Part shown: in pieces, positions 6,966 to 15,208 of the stretch
How the letters are laid out: every line of letters begins with the position of its first letter
Numbering within the stretch: the stretch's first letter is position 1
NCBI RefSeq assembly: GCF_030657335.1
Contig: NZ_CP131039.1
Coordinates: forward strand, 806,001-870,000
Reading direction: 5' to 3'
DNA: 64,000 nt
Origin: Croceibacterium aestuarii
Lineage (GTDB): Bacteria > Pseudomonadota > Alphaproteobacteria > Sphingomonadales > Sphingomonadaceae
Translations under genes and position numbers: made by a program
Notes under the pieces: generated by a model
The model's input: only the letters and a program-made list of their open reading frames with translations
Databases searched by the model: none
Told to the model about the DNA's origin: nothing

Positions 6966-9587
6966 ATGAACTTCAGGAGTTTCGCGCTCGTTTCGTCGCT
7001 TGCCGTCGTGGCAGCTCTGGCGAGCCCCGCCTATGCGCAGGACGATAGCCAGAACACGTCTGCCGACCAGGACGCGGCAGCAAACCAGGACGATGCCGAC
7101 AATCGCCCGAACGAAATCATCGTCACCGCGGAATTCCGCGAAGCCAACCTGCAGGATACGCCGATCGCCATCACCGCGGTCAATTCCGAGATGCTCGAAG
7201 CGCGCGGACAGACCGACATTTCGCAGGTCGCGGCGCAGGCGCCCAACGTCACCCTCACGCCGCAGCCGCAGAACGGCGGCTCGGGCCTCATCGCCTACAT
7301 CCGCGGCGTCGGCCAGACCGACTTCAACTATGCGCTCGACCCCGGTGTCGGGATCTACGTCGACGACGTCTACATTCCGACCCTGTCGAGCTCGCTGCTC
7401 GAGCTGATGGACCTCGACCGCGTGGAAATCCTGCGCGGCCCGCAGGGCACGCTGGCCGGCAAGAACGCCATCGGCGGCGCGATCAAGCTGTTCGGCGTCA
7501 AGCCCAAGGGCGACGGGTCGGGCTCGCTGCAGGTCGGCTATGGCTCGTTCAACCGCCTCGACGTTCGCGGCATGGCCGATTTCCGCATCAACGACCAGCT
7601 GTCGGCGCGCGTTTCGGGCCTCACCAAGTCGCGCGACGGCTATGTCGACCTGCTCGACTACGGAGTGGCGCATCCCAACGGCAACGTGCCGGCCAACAAC
7701 GCGCGCGGGGCCTACCCCGTCGTCGGAACGCAGGGCGGGCAGGACATCGCCGCGGCGCGCATCGCCTTGCGCTGGGTTCCGATCAGCACGCTCGAAATCA
7801 ATCTGTCCGCCGACTACACGCGCGAGCGGTCCGAGCCCCAGCCCACCGTGCTGCTCGCCGCCGGCCTGCCGCAGAGCGCGACGAACCCGGTGTTCATCCC
7901 CTCGACGACGCCCGGAGGCCCGTACGCCGGGCTCGCGACCGGCGCCGGTCCGGGACAGCCCGCCTTCCTGCCGGGCAAGGATGGCAATCCGGTACCGTTC
8001 GACTGCCGCTTCGTGCCGGCCGGGCAGTATAGCTGCGACAGCCTGAGCTCGAGCGTCTACGGCGGCGATCCGCGCTACATCAGCTACGCCAACTTCCTCG
8101 ACGCCACCGCGCCCACCTCGCAGGCGCCGTTCAAGCCCTACTCCGCGCTCCAGAACCAGGATTTCAACGGCTGGGGCATCATGGGCAACATCAAGTTCGA
8201 CATCAGCGACACGATGCAGCTCTACTGGATCGGCGCCTGGCGCGAATACACCAGCAAGTTCGGTCAGGACCAGGACGCGTCGACCGTCCCGATCGCCCAG
8301 CTCGACAACCGCCTCGACCACCGCGCGTGGAGCCAGGAAGTGCGCCTCAACGGCGAACTCGGCGGCGGCTTCTTCGAGTACACCGTCGGCGGGTTCTACA
8401 TGGACCAGAAGGGCAGCTATACCGCCCGGGTCGACCTCAACTACGCCGGCATCGACTTCATCCACGGGCCCGACACCACGCCGTCGACGTCGAAGGCGCT
8501 GTTCTTCAACGGCACGCTCCACCCGACGCCGATGTGGAGCATCTCGGGCGGCGTGCGCCGTTCGTGGGACGAAAAGACCTACACCTATTTTCGGCGCAAT
8601 CCCGACGGCACAATTCCCGGGCCGTGCGAGTTCTTCACGATTCCTCAGCCGAACGGGATCGCCGGGCCGACCGGGATCGGCAACTCGCCGAACTGCCTGC
8701 TCGTCGGCATCTTCGACCTTGCCGGCGAGTTCAAGGGCAAGCGGTGGGACTGGCGCGCCGTCACCGACTATCGCTTCTCCGACCAGTTCCTCGCCTATGC
8801 CTCGATCGCGACGGGCTACAAGGGCGGCGGCGTGAACCCGCGGCCGTTCTTCGGACCGTCGACCGGTCCGTGCCCGGCGTTCTCGTACAATCCCGACGGC
8901 ACCGTGATTCCGGCGCCGCCGTGCGACCAGGTCCTGCCGTTCCGGCCGGAGTCGATCACGACCTACGAAGTCGGCTTCAAGAGCGATTTCCTCGATCGGC
9001 GCATCCGCCTCAACGGCGCAGCGTTCTACAACGATTACAAGGACATCATCTTCACGCTGTCGGCCTGTCCGTCGTCGCCGTGCCTGCGGCCGACCAACGT
9101 CGGCAAGGCCAAGGTCAAGGGCTTCGAGCTCGAAACCTCGATCTACCCGGTCGACGGGCTCTCGCTCGACGGCTCGGTGAGCTACATCAACGTGAAGTAC
9201 AACAAGGCCTCGGTTGCTCCGGCCGGTCTGACGGGTAACGAGACCTTCCCGTACACGCCCGACTGGACCTACAGCTTCGGCATCCAGTACGACTACGACA
9301 TCGGCCCCGGCAGCGTCGGCGCGCGCTTCGACGGAAGCTATCGCTCGGCGATCTACACCGAGACGGGCAACACGCCGTGGAGCCGGGTGGATTCGCGGTT
9401 CCTGGGCAATGCTCAGCTCACCTACACCACCGCCGACAAGGACTGGAAGGCGACGCTCGAGATCCAGAACATTTTCGACAAGTACTACTTCACGAGCGTC
9501 AGCGACGTGTCCAAGTCGCTTGGTGCGGTGACCGGCGTGCCCGGCCTGCCGCGTACCTGGATGGTCAGCGTCAAGCGCAACTTCTGA
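6966..9587 (+). CDS. TonB-dependent outer-membrane receptor
   Basis: The ATG at 6966 is chosen because GGAGG stands seven bases upstream and it begins a clean signal peptide (MNFRSFALVSSLAVV, cleavage after AYA, followed by QDDSQ); an upstream GTG at 6939 would disrupt it. The mature protein of about 845 residues has a TonB-box-like NEIIVTAEFR, a plug domain with VEILRGPQGTLAGKNAIGGA, and a 22-strand-type barrel ending in ..SVKRNF. It resembles sphingomonad CirA/FecA-like receptors, which often import small aromatics, glycans or terpenoids besides siderophores. The facing MFS gene makes a carbon-substrate role more likely here. Confidence 0.93.
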   Translation: MNFRSFALVSSLAVVAALASPAYAQDDSQNTSADQDAAANQDDADNRPNEIIVTAEFREANLQDTPIAITAVNSEMLEARGQTDISQVAAQAPNVTLTPQPQNGGSGLIAYIRGVGQTDFNYALDPGVGIYVDDVYIPTLSSSLLELMDLDRVEILRGPQGTLAGKNAIGGAIKLFGVKPKGDGSGSLQVGYGSFNRLDVRGMADFRINDQLSARVSGLTKSRDGYVDLLDYGVAHPNGNVPANNARGAYPVVGTQGGQDIAAARIALRWVPISTLEINLSADYTRERSEPQPTVLLAAGLPQSATNPVFIPSTTPGGPYAGLATGAGPGQPAFLPGKDGNPVPFDCRFVPAGQYSCDSLSSSVYGGDPRYISYANFLDATAPTSQAPFKPYSALQNQDFNGWGIMGNIKFDISDTMQLYWIGAWREYTSKFGQDQDASTVPIAQLDNRLDHRAWSQEVRLNGELGGGFFEYTVGGFYMDQKGSYTARVDLNYAGIDFIHGPDTTPSTSKALFFNGTLHPTPMWSISGGVRRSWDEKTYTYFRRNPDGTIPGPCEFFTIPQPNGIAGPTGIGNSPNCLLVGIFDLAGEFKGKRWDWRAVTDYRFSDQFLAYASIATGYKGGGVNPRPFFGPSTGPCPAFSYNPDGTVIPAPPCDQVLPFRPESITTYEVGFKSDFLDRRIRLNGAAFYNDYKDIIFTLSACPSSPCLRPTNVGKAKVKGFELETSIYPVDGLSLDGSVSYINVKYNKASVAPAGLTGNETFPYTPDWTYSFGIQYDYDIGPGSVGARFDGSYRSAIYTETGNTPWSRVDSRFLGNAQLTYTTADKDWKATLEIQNIFDKYYFTSVSDVSKSLGAVTGVPGLPRTWMVSVKRNF

Positions 9588-9617
9588 GGCCCTGCCCGCA
9601 GCGGCGGGCCTTACAAG

Positions 9618-9645
9618 AGGCCGCGGATCTCGGGATCCGCGGCCT
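9618..9645 (+). terminator. Rho-independent terminator after TonB receptor
   Basis: A perfect 12-bp stem, AGGCCGCGGATC (9618-9629) pairing with 9634-9645 across a TCGG loop, is followed by TTCCTTTTG. It starts 31 bp after the receptor stop codon and is the clearest terminator in the window. Confidence 0.92.
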
Positions 9646-9670
9646 TTCCTTTTGCCGGACGGGCAAAGAA

Positions 9671-9693
9671 AAGGCCCGCGCGCGGCGGGCCTT
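9671..9693 (-). terminator. Terminator of ihfB (probably bidirectional)
   Basis: AAGGCCCGC (9671-9679) pairs perfectly with GCGGGCCTT (9685-9693) around a five-base loop. Read leftward it is followed by TTCTTT, placing it 25 bp beyond the ihfB stop codon. With the neighbouring stem at 9618-9645 it separates two convergent units. Confidence 0.8.
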
Positions 9694-9717
9694 CTGTTCG
9701 CCAGTAGGCGGTACCGG

Positions 9718-9999
9718 TCAGTCGGCGTTGAGGCGCTCGCGCATTTCCTTGCCCGGCTTGAAATAGGGCACTCGCTTGGAGGGGACGTCTACTGCCTCGC
9801 CGGTGCGCGGATTGCGGCCGGTGCGGGCTTCGCGGGCGCGGGTGGAGAAGGCTCCGAAACCGCGCAACTCGACGCGCCCGCCTTCGGCCAGGCGCCGGGC
9901 GATTTCGTCGAAGAAAATTGAAACGACCTGCTCGACCTCGTCGGGCCGCAGTTCAGGATTCTCGGCGGCGATCGCCTGGAGAAGCTCAGATCGGATCAT
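9718..9999 (-). CDS. ihfB: Integration host factor subunit beta
   Basis: A 93-residue DNABII histone-like protein that bends DNA as a heterodimer with IHF-alpha in replication, recombination and transcription. The start [15 protein letters not shown] is typical of IHF-beta, where HU would begin MNK. RGFGAF (46-51) and the minor-groove-inserting arm GRNPRTGE (61-68) are intact, and the C-terminus [11 protein letters not shown] is standard. GGAGGAGGGAATGA stands directly before the ATG. The gene stands alone, ending at a clear hairpin terminator. Confidence 0.95.
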   Translation of the reverse strand: MIRSELLQAIAAENPELRPDEVEQVVSIFFDEIARRLAEGGRVELRGFGAFSTRAREARTGRNPRTGEAVDVPSKRVPYFKPGKEMRERLNAD

Positions 10000-10166
10000 T
10001 CATTCCCTCCTCCGGTGACCGTGCGAACCCTAGGTGTCTGGGTTCCATTAGCGCAAGCTATTTTACGATACCAGTGAGCGACCCGATAAATGCCAAAGTG
10101 ACAGACAACGCGGGCCGGTGCAATCCTTGCGGCGGCAGCTTGTGTTTTTTGCCACGTCGGCGCGAT

Positions 10167-10508
10167 TCAGGCGCGGGCGAGCAGGTCGGCCGGGGCGACG
10201 CCGAGGCGTTCCATCCGCTCGCGCACCGCCGGCCATTCTTCGTCCAGAAAGCGCCGCCGTTCGCGTTCGCGCAACTGTTCGGCCGCGCCCTTGACCACGA
10301 ACATGCCGACCCCGCGCTGGACCCTGACCAGCCCGTCGGTCTGAAACTGCTGATAGGCCTTGGCCACCGTCAGCGGGTTGGCGCCCTGCTCGGCAGCGAA
10401 AGCGCGCACCGAGGGGAGCATTTCGCCTTCGCGGTAGCGGCCGTCGATAATGGCGGCGGCAATCAGGTCGCGCAGCTTGAGGTAGACCGGGCGGGTATCG
10501 TCGCTCAT
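10167..10508 (-). CDS. GntR-family regulator, YtrA subfamily
   Basis: A 113-residue regulator made of the N-terminal GntR winged helix (VYLKLRDLIAAAIIDGRY, LPSVRAFAAEQGANPLTVAKAYQQF) and a short C-terminal helical tail instead of a large effector domain, which defines the YtrA group. I chose the ATG at 10508; an in-frame GTG immediately upstream would add one residue. YtrA-type proteins usually repress adjacent ABC-transporter operons, but here the next gene is a divergent POT transporter. An inverted repeat CACTG-CAT-CAGTG (10509-10521) abuts the start codon and may be an autoregulatory site. Confidence 0.85.
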   Translation of the reverse strand: MSDDTRPVYLKLRDLIAAAIIDGRYREGEMLPSVRAFAAEQGANPLTVAKAYQQFQTDGLVRVQRGVGMFVVKGAAEQLRERERRRFLDEEWPAVRERMERLGVAPADLLARA

Positions 10509-10521
10509 CACTGCATCAGTG
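10509..10521. promoter_or_regulatory. Inverted repeat at GntR start, autoregulation candidate
   Basis: CACTG-CAT-CAGTG is a 5-3-5 inverted repeat immediately upstream of the ATG of the YtrA-type regulator and inside the region shared with the divergent POT gene. Binding here would block its own transcription. The short arms leave chance occurrence possible. Confidence 0.35.
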
Positions 10522-10654
10522 CCATAATACAGCGTATCGGGTCAAGCCGGGTTGCCGGTTTCGTCTGAAACGAAACACGCTTCACATGAATGAATTGCAC
10601 GCTAGGGTGCGTCCTTTCCCCGGAACGCGAGACAACGACGAGGATGAGGATCCG

Positions 10655-12310
10655 ATGAAAGACATTGCGGTGTGGAACGAAGGCGACTGGATCGCGGCGA
10701 TCGCAGCCGTCGGCCTGTTCGCCATCCTGGCGATCGGCGGGATCATCGCCACGCGCAAGAGCAAGGAATTCGTCGGCCACCCGCGCGGCCTGTTCGTGCT
10801 GTTCTACGCCGAGATGTGGGAGCGTTTCTCCTACTACGGCATGCGTGCCCTGCTGATTCTCTACCTGACCAAGTTCTGGCTGTTCAACGACGGCAAGGCT
10901 AACCTGATCTACGGCGCCTACACCAGCCTGGTCTACATCACCCCGGTGCTCGGCGGCTATCTCGCCGACCGCTGGCTGGGGCAGCGCAAGGCCGTGCTGT
11001 TCGGGGGCGTGGTGCTCGCGCTGGGACACCTGTTCATGGCCTACGAGGGCATGCAGGGGGTGACCGACCCGGCCACCAAGCAGGCCGACTTCGCGATCAA
11101 CGTCTTCTGGCTGGCGCTCAGCCTGATCATCGTCGGATCGGGGTTCCTCAAGGCCAACATCTCGGTCATCGTCGGCCAGCTCTACCGCATGACCGACACC
11201 CGGCGCGATGCCGCCTACACGATCTTCTACATGGGCGTGAACGTCGGCGCGGCGTTCGGCACAATTCTCGTCGGCTATCTCGGCGAGACGATCGGCTGGT
11301 CCTACGGCTTCGGCCTCGCCGGCATCGGCATGGTGCTCGGGCTGATCATCTTCGTGGCCGGCAAGCCGGCATTGCGCGGCAACGGCGAACCGCCCGCTGC
11401 CCTCGCGAGGGGCAACGAACTGAAGCTCTACGCCATCGGGCTCGCCGCGGTCGCGGTGATCTGGATGCTGATCCAGTACCAGAACGTGATCGGCGGCATC
11501 CTCGCCTTCTTCGGCCTGGCGATGCTCGCCTACACGCTCTACGAGGCATTCAAGCTGCCCAAGGAACCGCGCCAGCGGATGTTCGCGATCCTCTTCCTGA
11601 TCGCGCTCAACCCGGTGTTCTGGGGCCTGTTCGAACAGGCCGGCGGCTCGCTTTCGCTGTACACGGACAAGTTCGTCGACCGCGGCGGGGTGCCGACCAG
11701 CCTGTTCCAGTCGATCAACGCCATCTACATCGTGCTCTTGGGCCCGGTCTTCGCAGCGCTGTGGCAATGGCTCGGCAACAAGGGGATCGAGCCCTCGACC
11801 CCGGCCAAGTTCGCGCTCGCACTGTTCCAGGTCGGCCTCGGCTTCCTGGTCTTCGTCTGGGGGGCCGGAACCGGCGATCCGGCGATCATGACCGGGGTGG
11901 TCTTCGTGTTCCTGATCTACCTGCTGCACACCACCGGCGAGCTGTGCCTGTCGCCGGTCGGCCTGTCGGCCATGACCCGACTCTCGCCGGTCCATCTCGG
12001 CAGTTTCATCATGGGGGCGTGGTTCTACATGACCGCAGTGGGCAATTTCGTCGCCGGCAAGATCGGCGAGGCGACCGGCGGCGAGAACGGCAACATGAGC
12101 AAGGAACTGACCTTGCACATCTATTCGAGGATCGGCTGGGTCACGATCCTGATCTCGGTCGTCGTGCTGGCGCTGAGCCCGTTCGTGAAGCGCTGGATGC
12201 ACCTCGACACGCTCAAGGACCGCAATGTCAGCGACGACCTTGCGGGCGAGGAGGAAGTGGGCGAGCCGCAGGCGCCCGGCTTCCACCCGGCAACCGACCC
12301 GCGGAGCTGA
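10655..12310 (+). CDS. Proton-dependent oligopeptide (POT/PTR2) transporter
   Basis: An inner-membrane di/tripeptide:H+ symporter of the POT family, related to DtpT/DtpA. The PTR2 signature EMWERFSYYGMRALL is present, with GGYLADRWLGQRK after it and GLFEQAGGS and GELCLSPVGLS later. I prefer the ATG at 10655 (551 residues), preceded by GAGGATGAGGAT; an in-frame ATG at 10586 gives an implausible charged extension. Unlike most relatives, about 30 residues with an extra hydrophobic helix (DWIAAIAAVGLFAILAIGG) precede the usual GHPRGLFVLFYAEMWERF beginning. The FKBP gene follows six bases after its stop. Confidence 0.9.
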   Translation: MKDIAVWNEGDWIAAIAAVGLFAILAIGGIIATRKSKEFVGHPRGLFVLFYAEMWERFSYYGMRALLILYLTKFWLFNDGKANLIYGAYTSLVYITPVLGGYLADRWLGQRKAVLFGGVVLALGHLFMAYEGMQGVTDPATKQADFAINVFWLALSLIIVGSGFLKANISVIVGQLYRMTDTRRDAAYTIFYMGVNVGAAFGTILVGYLGETIGWSYGFGLAGIGMVLGLIIFVAGKPALRGNGEPPAALARGNELKLYAIGLAAVAVIWMLIQYQNVIGGILAFFGLAMLAYTLYEAFKLPKEPRQRMFAILFLIALNPVFWGLFEQAGGSLSLYTDKFVDRGGVPTSLFQSINAIYIVLLGPVFAALWQWLGNKGIEPSTPAKFALALFQVGLGFLVFVWGAGTGDPAIMTGVVFVFLIYLLHTTGELCLSPVGLSAMTRLSPVHLGSFIMGAWFYMTAVGNFVAGKIGEATGGENGNMSKELTLHIYSRIGWVTILISVVVLALSPFVKRWMHLDTLKDRNVSDDLAGEEEVGEPQAPGFHPATDPRS

Positions 12311-12316
12311 CGCGCG

Positions 12317-12796
12317 ATGCACAAGTTCGTGTTCGCCGCGGCGCTCGCCGCGCTTCCCGCCGCCGCGCTGGCGCAGGACGAAGCCGCCCCCGACCGCTCG
12401 CAGGACATGGCCTGGCACATGGCGCAGCAGCAGGCGCTGGCCAGTCGGACCATGGCCGAGGGCTGGTCGTGGTTGCCCGGCGGCGTGCTGTGGCGCCGCA
12501 CCAAAGGCGACGGATCGGGGGCGCATCCGACCGTCGACGACACCGTCACCGTCCACTACGTCGGCACGTTCACCGACGGCGAAACCTTCGACAGCTCGCG
12601 GCAGCGCGGGGAACCGGCGACCTTCCCGCTCCGCGGCCTGATCAAGGCCTGGCAGGAGGCGATCCCGATGGCCGGCGTCGGCGATACCATCGAACTCGCG
12701 ATCCCGGCGAGCATGGCCTACGGACCGGTCGGCCGCGGACCGATCCCCGGCGATGCCACCCTGCTGTTCGAGATCGAACTTCTCGGGATCGAGTAG
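12317..12796 (+). CDS. Exported FKBP-type peptidyl-prolyl isomerase
   Basis: A 159-residue protein with a Sec signal peptide (MHKFVFAAALAALPAAALA, then QDEA) and one FKBP domain from about residue 70. TVHYVGTFTDGETFDSS and the AYGPVGRGPIPGDATLLFEIELL end carry the usual active-site residues. It should act on proline bonds of periplasmic or envelope proteins. It follows the POT transporter so closely that the two are probably cotranscribed. Confidence 0.9.
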   Translation: MHKFVFAAALAALPAAALAQDEAAPDRSQDMAWHMAQQQALASRTMAEGWSWLPGGVLWRRTKGDGSGAHPTVDDTVTVHYVGTFTDGETFDSSRQRGEPATFPLRGLIKAWQEAIPMAGVGDTIELAIPASMAYGPVGRGPIPGDATLLFEIELLGIE

Positions 12797-12829
12797 CGCG
12801 CGAGGCCGGCGACATCGGCTAGAGCCAAA

Positions 12830-12964
12830 CGGGAAAAAACCCGCTAGGGGCCGCGGCACGACGCCGCGGGGCGAATCACGCCCGGACCGGCCCACATGCT
12901 CGTTTCAGCGATGAAACCGCTCCCCCGAGGCCGCATCCATGCGGCCATTTGCGATTGACCCGTC
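12830..12964 (+). ncRNA. Structured 5' leader of the DEAD-box helicase gene
   Basis: Four successive stems can be drawn in the 135 bases before the helicase ATG: CGGG/CCCG (12830-12843), CCGCGGC/GCCGCGG with loop ACGAC (12851-12869), GTTTCA/TGAAAC (12902-12917) and a perfect GGCCGCAT/ATGCGGCC (12929-12946). The last ends 18 bases before the start codon, near the ribosome binding site region. Long structured leaders are common for cold-induced RNA helicase genes and allow autoregulation. No known riboswitch class was recognised. Part of the first stems could instead end the FKBP transcript. Confidence 0.5.
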
Positions 12965-14764
12965 ATGCCTTTTTCAAGCCTTCCCCAATTCCTCGCCGAC
13001 GCGCTCACCGAACGCGGCTACGAAGCGCCTACCCCTGTTCAGGCGGCGGTGCTCGAGCCCGAAGCCAGGGGCCGCGACCTGCTCGTTTCGGCGCAGACCG
13101 GCTCGGGCAAGACCGTCGCCTTCGGTCTTGCCATGGCCACCGACCTGCTCGGCGATGCCGGCACGCTCGAACCCGCCGAGAGCCCGCTCGCCCTCGTCGT
13201 CGCCCCCACGCGCGAGCTGGCGCTGCAGGTCAGCCGCGAGCTCGGCTGGCTCTACGCCAAGGCCGGGGTGCGCATCGCCAGCTGCGTCGGCGGGATGGAC
13301 CCGTCGAAGGAACGCCGCGCACTGGCCCGCGGCGCACACATCGTCGTCGGCACGCCGGGCCGGCTGCGCGACCACCTCGAGCGCGGTGCGCTGGTGCTCT
13401 CCGGGCTCAAGGTCGCCGTGCTCGACGAGGCCGACGAGATGCTCGACATGGGCTTTCGCGAGGACCTCGAGGAAATCCTGGACGCCACCGGCGAGACCCG
13501 CCGCACTCTGCTGTTCTCGGCCACCATACCGCAGCCGATCGTGGCGCTGGCCAGGCGCTACCAGAAGGATGCGCTGCGCATTTCGACGGTCGGCTCCGAG
13601 CGCGGGCACGGCGACATCGCCTACCAGGCCGTCACCGTCTCGCCCTCCGACATCGAGAACGCCGTGGTCAACCTGCTGCGCTTCCACGAGGCGGAAACCG
13701 CGATCCTGTTCTGCGCCACGCGCGACAGCGTCCGCCGCCTCCACGCCACGCTGCAGGAGCGCGGCTTCGGCGCGGTCGCGCTCTCGGGCGAGCACACCCA
13801 GTCGGAGCGCAACCAGGCGCTGCAGGCGCTGCGCGACCGCCGCGCCCGCGTCTGCGTGGCCACCGACGTCGCCGCGCGCGGGCTCGACCTGCCGAGCGTC
13901 AGCCTGGTGATCCACGTCGAGGTGCCGCGCGATGCCGAGGCGCTGCAGCACCGCTCGGGCCGCACCGGCCGCGCGGGCAAGAAGGGCACCGCGGTCATCA
14001 TCGTCCCCTATCCGCGCCGCAAGCGCGTCGAGGGGATGCTGCGCGGCGCGCGGATCGAGGCCGAATGGATCACCGCGCCGACGCCCGAGGCGATCCGCAA
14101 GCAGGACCGCGAGCGGCTGCTGGCCGAGCTGCTCGCCCCGGTCGAATATGAGGAGGAAGACCGCGAGCTGGCGAAAGAACTGCTCGCCCAGCGCAGCGCC
14201 GAGGACATCGCTGCGGCGCTGGTCCACGCCCAGCGCGCCAAGATGCCGCAGCCCGAGGAGATGATCCCCAACACCCCCGAAGCGCGCCAGGCCGACCGGG
14301 AGAAGCGCAAGCGCCCGGGCTTCGAGGACACCGTGTGGTACCGCCTTGCCGTCGGGCGGCGGCAGAACGCCGATCCGCGCTGGATCCTGCCGCTGCTGTG
14401 CCGCCGCGGGCACGTCACCCGCGACGAAATCGGCGCGATCCGCATTTCCGCCGACGAAACGCACGTCGAAATCCCGAGCGCGTTGAAGGCGAAGTTCGAC
14501 ACCGCGCTGGAACGGACCGCCAAGTCGGAAGACCCGGAAGACACGATCCACATCGAGCCTTCCGAAGCGCCGCGCCACATGGCGCGCGAGAACCGCCGTG
14601 AGGGGCCGAGGCGCGAGCCAACCGGACGCGGCGCCCCCGGTCGCGACTATGCCAAGCCGGGGCCCCGCAAGCACCGCAAGGGTCAGTCGAACGACGATGG
14701 TCCGCGTGGCGGCGGCGGCAAGCCGTTCAAGCGGAAATTCAAGCCGAAGGGGAAGCGGGATTGA
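12965..14764 (+). CDS. DEAD-box RNA helicase (DeaD/CsdA-like)
   Basis: A 599-residue ATP-dependent RNA helicase. Motifs in order: AQTGSGKT (43-50), PTREL (81-85), TPGRL (130-134), DEAD (154-157), SAT (185-187) and HRSGRTGRAG (329-338). After the two RecA domains comes a DbpA/CsdA-type RNA-binding domain at about 455-530 (DTVWYRLAVGRRQNADPRW) and a basic, Gly/Arg/Lys-rich tail. This layout fits DeaD/CsdA, which helps ribosome assembly and mRNA unwinding, often in the cold. The gene stands alone behind a hairpin-rich leader. Confidence 0.92.
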   Translation: MPFSSLPQFLADALTERGYEAPTPVQAAVLEPEARGRDLLVSAQTGSGKTVAFGLAMATDLLGDAGTLEPAESPLALVVAPTRELALQVSRELGWLYAKAGVRIASCVGGMDPSKERRALARGAHIVVGTPGRLRDHLERGALVLSGLKVAVLDEADEMLDMGFREDLEEILDATGETRRTLLFSATIPQPIVALARRYQKDALRISTVGSERGHGDIAYQAVTVSPSDIENAVVNLLRFHEAETAILFCATRDSVRRLHATLQERGFGAVALSGEHTQSERNQALQALRDRRARVCVATDVAARGLDLPSVSLVIHVEVPRDAEALQHRSGRTGRAGKKGTAVIIVPYPRRKRVEGMLRGARIEAEWITAPTPEAIRKQDRERLLAELLAPVEYEEEDRELAKELLAQRSAEDIAAALVHAQRAKMPQPEEMIPNTPEARQADREKRKRPGFEDTVWYRLAVGRRQNADPRWILPLLCRRGHVTRDEIGAIRISADETHVEIPSALKAKFDTALERTAKSEDPEDTIHIEPSEAPRHMARENRREGPRREPTGRGAPGRDYAKPGPRKHRKGQSNDDGPRGGGGKPFKRKFKPKGKRD

Positions 14765-14773
14765 GCGACGGGG

Positions 14774-15196
14774 TTACACCGGCCCCATCGAAAGCCAGCG
14801 GCCAAAGTTGCGAAGTGTCGGAGGCCATCCTGCGGGCCAATCGGGCAGGTTGCTTTCGTGAAACCCCTGCTGGTCGGCAAACTCTCTGGGCCAGTCCATG
14901 CTCCAGTCGTCGTCATCTATGCGAAGGTCTTTGGAGAATTCATCGTCAGGATGTGGGCTAAGCGGGGAACGTACATAGAAGAGTACATGGTCCCACAGGA
15001 ATTCCGCCGCTTCGGTGGAACAATCTGGCTCCATCATGGCAAGAAATTGTTCGCGGCTAAGATTGGGACGACTTTCCGCGAGCCGATGATGCGCTTTACG
15101 GACCGAGTAAAATCCGTAGGCGACGACCACGATGAGTAGGCCCAAAACCCATAGCAAAACTGCGAGCCACTCCGGGATTCCAAGCGCTTCGCCCAT
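14774..15196 (-). CDS. Membrane-anchored hypothetical protein, DUF1493-like
   Basis: A 140-residue protein with one N-terminal membrane helix (WLAVLLWVLGLLIVVVAYGFY) and a cytoplasmic domain. The segment AAEFLWDHVLFY..HPDDEFSKDLRIDDDDWSMDWPREFA resembles DUF1493, an acyl-carrier-protein-like helical domain, but the match is by eye and weak. Codon use is less GC-rich than in dxs next door, which may mean recent acquisition or simply low expression. It lies 12 bp upstream of dxs on the same strand's 3' side and converges with the helicase gene. Confidence 0.65.
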   Translation of the reverse strand: MGEALGIPEWLAVLLWVLGLLIVVVAYGFYSVRKAHHRLAESRPNLSREQFLAMMEPDCSTEAAEFLWDHVLFYVRSPLSPHPDDEFSKDLRIDDDDWSMDWPREFADQQGFHESNLPDWPAGWPPTLRNFGRWLSMGPV

Positions 15197-15208
15197 CTCG
15201 CTAGAGCC

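Noticed and set aside
10508..12895. Very long minus-strand open frame (about 795 codons) opposite the POT and FKBP genes
   Set aside because: Its translation is low-complexity (Arg/Gln/Asp/His-rich) with no domain, while the plus strand encodes two clearly recognisable proteins. High GC at third positions opens the antisense frame.
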